A DNA stretch of 15,139 nt from a bacterium F11 (GTDB taxonomy: Bacteria > Elusimicrobiota > Elusimicrobia > F11): NCBI GenBank assembly GCA_002176905.1, contig MSYE01000179.1, positions 1 through 15,139 of the forward strand, read 5' to 3'. Positions 1-9,000 of the stretch are shown here, piece after piece; the first letter of the stretch is position 1; every line of letters begins with the position of its first letter. Made by a program: the position numbers and the translations under genes. The notes beneath the pieces were generated by a model. That model saw only the letters and a list, made by a program, of their open reading frames with translations, was not told the origin of the DNA and made no database searches.

Positions 1-2
1 AA

Positions 3-3000
3 GCAGGAAACACCAATCCTGAGCTAATCCCTGATTTTCTTTCTTCTTTGTCCTTAAAGAGAAGGCGCATTGTAAGAAATGATCAGTCGAAGAGAGAACT
101 TTTTCAAACGTATTTAGATCGGACTTTATTCAATGTGAACCAATTCTTTTCTGAACATGGATATCGGCTGGTTCCCACCGACTCTGGTGACTACAAACTG
201 AATCCGCTGCCCCCATCTGGAACAAGGAACAGAACCTGGAGCAGTGAGACTTGGTTCAATAGGACCTGGAGAGGGCCGTACCTTGTTCCCTTTGTCCTCT
301 TGGGTATTGTCTTGGGGATTCCACTTTTGGGAGAGACGGGCTCCAGCCTTGCTTTCCTGGTACCGGCCGGTGTTTTGCCTTTGTGGGACGTTCGGTTTTG
401 GAGGGATTTGATCGTTGATGAAAGCGGAGCCGTAACCTTATTCCCGGATCTACCCGATCCCAAACGGGAGCAAATTCGGCAATTGATTATGCAGAGAGCG
501 CCTTCGTTTGAAACACTGGCCGAGTTTGTTGATAACCGGCATGCGGCCATCCTCTTTGCCATTTATGTTCAAGGGAAAACCATTGAGGAATATACAGTAG
601 AAACCGACACCGATGCCAGGGTCATCACGGGAAGATTGGAATTAGCCGAAACAAAATTTTTGCAGCATGAGAGAATTAGTAGATCTGACCTTATCCCTGG
701 GACTGCCTCTCAAGACGCTCCCCCCATTTCAACAACCTCCCCCTCCCTCGCCACGGTCCCCGATGGAAGTGAGAGGGACACCATCGCGGCCGGTGATGAA
801 TCTTCTGATTCCCTTTCGGAGGAGCCCTTTTGGGTCCAATACAAGAGGGGCGAACAAAAGGAGGTTGTGCAGCGATGGTTCGATGAAGGATTAAGCTTTG
901 ATGAGGTTCGCGCACGAACGGGTTGGACAGAGAACACGTTTCGAAGGAGATTGGGATACTGGGATATGGATTCCGAAGGGGCTGATCCCGAAAAAACCAA
1001 TGCTATACAGCCCGAGGGAAAAGACGCAGGGAAAGAAAAGGTTTCTCCTCCCCCAAAGGTCGGTAAGAAAAAGCCGGATATGTCGATGTTGGATTCTGTC
1101 CCTCCGGTCAAACTGCCCGCTGATTTTGTTCCCCGGCCCTTGGCGGATTATGGGTTTGTGAAAGCGCAATTGAGGGAACTCAACGGTCCCGCCGTAGGGG
1201 TGTTCACCGATAAAGATGTGTTGGAACAGGGAGTGGCTACCGTTCTTCATCGTTTTCCGAAACCCGGGTTGCAAACGATTCGAAGACTCATGGCCATGGG
1301 CGCCTTTCACCATCGCCATTCTGATGGATCATTCCGAGAAAACTATCTTATCATCCCGTCTGATTTGGACTTGATGGCATGCCGGTTCAACCAATTGTTC
1401 TTGGCCGAAAATCCCTATGGAATGATTGGTTTCCGCGCCTTGGACCGACTTGAAAAATTGAAAGGGGGTTGGGATAAGATCCGCGTTCTTGTCACCAAAA
1501 CCAGGGCTGATTTATTGGAACAGGGTTTCAGTGAGGAGAACGTCTTTCACATCCAACTCGAATTGGCCTTGCTTGGCCTTGCGTTAAAAGAAGGGTCCCC
1601 CCCCAGCCCGCATATCAATAAAAAACTCCTCTTGATCCTTCTTCCTCTTATCTCTACGCCTTTGTCTGTCGGATTGTTGATTCCGGGTTTGGAGACCTTG
1701 GCCTTGTGGGGGATTCAGCATGTGGGGCTTGTCAATTACGCGATCATGGAATGGTGGCAACTGGGACTGGTGGGCGTGGTTTTCTCGCTAGCTCATCTTG
1801 CCGAGTTGATACAAGTTGCAAAGGATTTCGACCGGTCTTGGATGGAAAAGGCTGGCATTATTGGGACTCGGCTGGTCACGAAAGCCGTGATGGGGACTTT
1901 GTTCGTATGGCTTTTGATTCCGCCAGACGGATGGAGGCTGAGCGCCGGTTCCCATACCATTCTAAACTCTCTTATTCTGTTTGCGATCCAACTAGGGATT
2001 CCTGGGTTTGGAACCTGGATTACGCCGTTTTCGACCAGACCTACCCCATTGCCTCCTATCCCTGACAATGTGGCTGAGGCGGTTCAAAATATGAAAGCAG
2101 CTCTTGAGAAGGATGAACTTGATGAAATTAGAAAGGCACTTTCGGGGTTAAACTCGGCAGCCATCGTGTGGAGTGACGAAGAAGACGAAGTTTATCCTGG
2201 CTTTGCTCGAGCGCTGTTGGAAACAAATGTCACGAGGAACGGAAAGGAAGAGTTAATGCTGACTGTAATGATTAATGATTTAGGTAATAGTGATCGCGTC
2301 AGCTTATTCCTAACATTTTACAAGTTACTCGTAAGATTCCCTCTTTTTGATCAACCTGGTTTGAGCAGCCGACTGGCGACATTGGTTGGATTACAAGCGA
2401 GTGTAGGTAAAAAGAAGCTCCTCCTCCATTTGTACCAGTTAATGATCTCCAAACTCCTTGCTGAAATGGTGGCCCAGCCTGATAACCGGACGTTGCAGTA
2501 TGAGGGCTCCTATATGTTTTCGGACCTAGCGGAAAATGCTTGGAGGGCAGGCAAGGGCACAACGAAGGGAAAAGTGGCCCAAATCATGGCGGAAACAAGC
2601 CTGGGAATGGGACCTGACACAAAACCTGAGTCCGTGGCGCGTCGCACGGTCTGGAATATGGGACAAACTTCCGATCCAGAATTGTATTCCCGAGCGCAGG
2701 ATACGATTAACGAAATGCTTTATGAAACAATTGCGCCGGAGGTAAAGGCTCCATTTGCCAGGCAAATTGGTGAAGTCCGATTTGAAACAGAATCCGGAGA
2801 TTGGGACGTTGTGGATGCTTTGGTAGCCGTGATGGAGAATCCGTTTAGAGGAGATTCGGCTAACGGTTTTAACATCCGTTCGCGGGCTTACCAAACCGTT
2901 AGAAAATTGGCCGAAACCCGAAATCCGAATATAATCAAATCATTTGAAGAAACAACGACACGCCGAGGGAATACCGCCGTTCAGTTGTTGGTAACAGGAT

Positions 3001-6000
3001 TGTATGAGGACGGGATCAAGGGGATAATGAGTGTTGGCACAGGGCAGACCTACGAGACAGATTGCCTCTCTTCCGCCAGAGCACTGAAAGCGCTTTGGGA
3101 AACCGGTTCCCCCGAATTGCGCAGGCAAATAAGAAATGCGACCCCGAATTTCCAGCAAAGGTTTGGAGATCTCTCCCCCGACCTAAATGCCGAAGGGATA
3201 ATTCAATATTTATCAATTCGATTAGGTACGTATGTGCAATCCAATCTTAATGAGGTATTAAATGCTTTCGGGAGCACGGATGTTCCGGCTCTTGACAGTG
3301 AGCAGCTTAACCAGGACTCTCAGCCTGATAACGCTGCCTCTAACGGGGTGAACGGTAAAAATCTCTTACCAGTCATTCTTGTTCTTCTCTTAACTCCCTT
3401 CTTTCTGGGGGCGATGGAAGGAACAAGTTTGGCATGGTGGATTTCTTCTTTTCTCAATGGGGAAACGTTATCCAGCCTGGCTTTACTTATTCCAGCGGGT
3501 GTTCTTCCTTTTGTGGATGAAGGTGACAATTTTAATCGGCGGACGCTGTTTAAGGGAAGTGGCGTGGCCGCAGGTGCGGCGCTCGGATTGAGAAATGGGA
3601 GCGCTCAGGATCTGATCCCAACAGGAGAACGGCGTTTTGATTTCCCCCCTCGGGCCCAGGATCAGGCGCATGATTTTATCTATCACGACAATGGTCCCCA
3701 TACGCGAAGGCGACATTTTGATAACAGGATTCCTTTTATGCGGGCGGCCATGGAGGATGCTCGTGTTGGGGAGATTGATGGCGCCACCAAATTTGTGTTG
3801 TGGCAAGAGGACATTGTTGAGTTTGGAGAGTTGATAAAGAAAATGAAAGATCTGGTCAATAGCCGGTATTCCCGCCGATCCAGATCCATCCAACGGGAAA
3901 TTGAGAAGGCGTATGGATTACGGAAACCCGAATTGGAACAGCTTTATGCATTTGGTCTGCGGTTCCGCGATGCCGATGAAAAGGGACTGTCTGATCTCAT
4001 TCGTCTTTTTAAAGATGAGACATCGGTTCTTCCTCTCCGTCTTTTTGTTAAAGGGCAATCTTATCTCTTGAAAACCACGCGCAATCGGGGTTTAACAGAT
4101 CCCGCGATGGGATATGCTTCACAGGTCTTGAAGTTTGCCGATAAAGAAAGGTTGGACCTTCTCTTTGAGGAAGAATCTGGAAAGGCCGTCCAATTGTTGG
4201 TGATCGCTCATTATTATCAAACTTTATCCAATAATGCTCTTGCCCAAGGAAAATTTGAAGAAGCCAAAACTCATTCGAACAACGCCATTCGATACAATAT
4301 TCTTAGACTACAAGAACGTGCCCGAACCAACTTCGATCAAATAAAGAAATTGAAAGAAGAACATCCGAGTTGGGCCATCTTTTGCCTGAAAGGAATCAGC
4401 CATCGATATGAACACTTGACCATGGAACAGGAAGGATACCGTGTGGTGATCAACGATGACGCTTTTGATCACAATCCAACCCCCACGACCGAACTTTACG
4501 AATCTCTCTTAAGAGGTAATCCCCTTGATCGTGATAAGAAAAATCTCCTCTTTGCCCACGCTCTTGTGATTCCCAAATTGATTGAATGGAAAACCCCTGC
4601 GAATGCGGACACTTATGCGGAATTATCCAGAATGATTGTCAACGGCGAAAACCCTGATCCCAACCAACCGGATATCCCCCCTCTTTCGGTTGGGGATATC
4701 CGAAAGATGGTGGAATTTATTGGAACCGAATGGGAACAAACCGAAGAGAAGAGCGACTTCAAATTCTCGGAGAAAATGCAGAAGTGGATGAAGAATCCAG
4801 AAAACGGTGTTCATTGGATGCCGACCTATGACGAGGCCATCGAGGCCATTCATCGGGATGTGGGCCCAGATAAGAAACATATCTATTCTTCCAGTGATTA
4901 CCATATCACAAAGGAGCACTTTGATAGACGAATGCCCTTTATAAACGATGTTGTCAGAAAAACAAATGAGCGAGGAGCCAATCTGGTCATTTGGTCGGAA
5001 TCGGGTATAAAATGGGATCAATTCAAATTAGAGATGGAACGGTTGTCAAAGGGAGTATATAGCCGTCGAAGATTAGCGAAACTCTGGAATGTTTCTGAAA
5101 AGGAATATCAGGTTTTGTATCAATTCTCGCAGGATGTTATGGCCGCTATATCCCAGGGGTCAACTGCAGTTTTAACTTTACTAAAAGATGAAAGGACGTT
5201 ATCCAAACTCGATCTTTATGTAAAAGGCGTGATGTACTATTGGACGACGGAGTGGACTGAAAACGCAGAGAGACATATTGGTTTTAATGAGGCGCAAAGA
5301 GCTTTCGCATCCCGCATGAAGGCACCCATCCATTATCAGCAATGGACGGGTAAGATGTTGAAACATTTCATTCTCTACGATTTGAGTGCCAGATTTTCCA
5401 AGGTCTCTTTCTACGATGGAGAATTTAAATCAGCCAGGACATTTGGTGCCAAGGCTCAAGATGAATTAAACCAATGGATGAATGAAAGACTTAAAACCAA
5501 AAAAGCCGACATTGATAGAATCAAAAGGATCGATCCTGATGCGTCGGTCTTGATCATAGAAGGAACTGGGCACCGCCTTGATTGTAAATTAATGAAAGAG
5601 GACTATTATGAGGTAACACAGGATAAAAAGACATTGGACCAAGATGCCTTATTTAATTGGAAGTTGTATGAAGACACGATCAAGGATGAGAAAATGTCAC
5701 AAGATAACCATGAGAGAACTCTCAGGCTTTCATTGTTTGACCTTTTCTATAATACCGACCCTGCAAAGTCGGAGCCTTATACAATTCTCTCTTGGGAAAT
5801 ATTAAATGGGATCAATCCCCTTACTGGAGAAAAAGAAAAAAAATTATCGGTCATCAGTAGCGATGCCATTCGGCAAATGTCCCTTGATTTAGGTGAAAAA
5901 CTGATTGAAGAAAGGGGGACCAGTGTTGAGAGTGAAGACCAATTTAATTTTAAAAAATTGGCCGCTGAGTATATGCAGCTCTGGTTAAAAGAAACCAAAA

Positions 6001-9000
6001 TCGGAACTTTTTGGATTCCCGAATTTGATGAAGCCATTCGCCGGATCAAAGCCAACGAACCGGTGCGAAACCCTCCTCCTTCCGCCCCTCTTCAAGAGGC
6101 CCCGGAGGTCGTGACAGAAAAGACAGATGTTTCTTCTACGGCTATCCCGACAACGCCGGAAGAAAAATACAAAGAAGTGAGGAAATTCTGGATTACCATC
6201 TCTGTTATTGGAACGGTCATCGCTGCTTTCTTATCTCTCCTTGGGTGGCATTTCCACAGGAGAAACCGCATACAAGGTCCACCAAAGATAAAATTCTCTC
6301 TCCTTATTTGGTTGGGCCTAGGAACTGTTGTGGCCGCAGGAGTGGCTTTTGATGCAACGAATTTGAATGGATTGTCCTTTGCCTTCTTGCCCTTTGTTCC
6401 TGGCCGTGTTGTGTCGAGATTTATCGATACCGGATTGCCTTCTTCGGAAGACCTGGCCTTGGCCAAAGCAGCGGAATCAGAATCGCATCGACGAACCTTT
6501 TTGGAATATGTGGCAGATGCTTTTACGGCAACACTGGATAGAGAAGGCTGGGATGCTCCTACGAAGATAAAGAAATCAAGTTTTGATGAGGATGCCTGGA
6601 AATCAGTCCACAGAGACATAAGTCTCGAAAACAAATATTCCATTTGGGAGCGTTTGCGTTATGTTGTGAGTGGTCTTTCCCCTGATCAACCTCTTCAAGG
6701 CGGGCTCACAAAAACCCTTGTCCATCAATTGCTGTGGCTCCTAAAACGGCGCCGGGTTAAGGGGGCTGACGACCAGGTCAATCAACTGCTCCAAACTATT
6801 GCGGATGTGACGCGCATTCGCACCAAATCGGAGAAAAAGGAGATCCAAGAGGCTTTCGATCGCATGAAAAACCTTTTGGGGATGGCCAGTGATAGGAAAA
6901 TCGGACTTGAAGTGTACAAAGGGGATGCCACTGCCCAAATTGGAAACATGGTATTTGATAAAGGATCAGGTACCTACACTCTTCATGTGAGCAAGGAGTA
7001 TCTTGATAAACACATTGTGAAAAGAGGAACCGGGTACTATATGAACGGAAAACGCGGTGCCGGTGCCAAACTGATTCGTGATTTTCGGCTTCATGTTTTT
7101 ATCGCCAATGCTCTTGTTGAAGGTGTCATGCGGAAACCGGATGTGGATCCGGAGCAAGTTCGATGGGCGTTGTTTTTGGAGGGGCTGGGCGATGATGTGA
7201 TTCCCTTGGATTTGGGCCAGAAGAGAGTCGAGGAAGTAAAAGAACTTCAATTTAAGAAACAGAGCCTCATTAAGAGTTCTTATCTGCAACACATCATGGA
7301 AGGGGTGGGACGGGTTCTCCGTTATCGGTATGACCTTTTTGAAAAAGACCAGTTGGAAAAGGTGTTCAAAACCCTTGAATGGTATGACGCCAAAAAGAAA
7401 CCCTCAACCAAACGGAGTCAACCTCCTGTATACGATTTTGAAACCATCCATCTTGATAAGGATGCGGAAAAAGCCATTGCCATGAAAAAGGATGGAGAAG
7501 ATATCTTTTTTACCGATATTGAGGATGGGATTGGCATTTATCAGGCCGAAACAGGGGAGCAAATTGCAGCGATTCATATTCCCAATGTCACCACGCTTGC
7601 GCTCAGTTCCGAAATAACGGACTACAGAGATGAAAGCGAACCTGAGACCAAACGTTTTCTTGCTGTTGGCACCAAAGGTGGGGTTCATTTGGTGGATGTG
7701 ACCGATCCCCGGTTGCCGTTGATGCCGGACAAAATCCGGTCCCGAACAACACGAGAACCCGGGGAAATTGTCGAGATGTATGAAGCCGGGAGCACAAGCA
7801 AGAGTTTGGAAAAAATTCCTTCTCATGGAAGCGTCACGCATCTTACTTTTTATGATAGTGGAGACAAATTGGTGTTTGCCACATCAAATAATGAAATACG
7901 CTTATGGGACTTAAAAACAGGTCAACAGGTATCGATTCAAAAAGAAGATAAGGATAGAGAAATAAAACATCTTTGGGTCAAAGACGAAAACATCTATACC
8001 ATTGAGGCCGATGGGACCGTGTCTTATTGGGCCAAAAGCCGAAGGAAAGGATGGGATAACCGGGAAGAGAAAAGGGTGGTGAGCGAAGGTCATGAGGTGA
8101 GTGCTGCCACAGCCGATTCCTCTGGCCAGCGTCTCATCCTGGCCACAAAAAAAGGTTCCCGCGCTCAAATTGAAGTGGTTGAGGTCGGCCGCGTTCCGTA
8201 CACCTCGTTTCAGCGCGACCGTCACGTGAAGATACTGGATCATATCAATCCGTACGATTCTTCTATCGACGAATTGGTTCTTTCCCCTGATGGGGAATGG
8301 TTGCAACTCCAAATATACGGATACAATTCGTGGTATCCCATGAAGAAACCCCGAACCGAGCTCGACATCACACCAAACGAGGATTGGCGCGCTCCCGGAA
8401 TTGTGAAATTCTGGAACGGACGTATTGTTCAAATCCGTGATAAGAGGGCCATTGTGGGGCCTTTGTTGAGATCGGCCGCGGCCATTCTAATTCTGGTGGT
8501 GGTGGCAAGCCTGATTGGAAACGCCGCGGAATCTCTTCAACTGGCCTCTGTTGCCGGTTCTGGTTTGATTCTGGATCTGGATTCCCTCCTTTCTGATACA
8601 GATCCTACCTCGGCAGAGGATTCCCACCTTAAGCGAAAAAGGAAGAGAGCCGAGACAATGGCGGACATTATTATGGCTTTCCGGAATCGACAATTTCAAC
8701 AACTGATCCCCATCCGAACCCTGGGTTATGATCGAATGGATCAACCTCAGTTCGTTGCGGAGGGCGATGTTTTGGTGAAGGTGGCGGATTGGGCTGATGA
8801 TGAGAAATTCCTCGGTTTGTTAAAAGAGGCCCTTCAAGGCCATCCCAATCGTTCTATTTCAGAGAAAGAAATTGAGGAAGAATTGGACCTTTGGATTGCG
8901 GTTTTTCTGGCCCATATGTTGCGGTCGGAGAATCCATCAACAACCACTTCTGACATTGGAGAGAACTATCTTTATGTGTTGAAACAAGGAAATCAAACTC

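Noticed and set aside
48..50. TTG as the start of the giant gene
   Set aside because: The frame is open further left to base 3 and there is no ribosome site before this codon, only a pyrimidine run.
6092..6643. 183-residue open frame on the minus strand within the giant gene
   Set aside because: It is antisense to membrane-segment codons of the giant gene, has no ribosome site or recognisable pattern, and is typical of a shadow frame.
7056..7160. Zinc metallopeptidase site in the LHVFIANALVEG segment (about residues 2348-2359)
   Set aside because: There is no HExxH or related complete motif; only a loose likeness to a degenerate peptidase helix.
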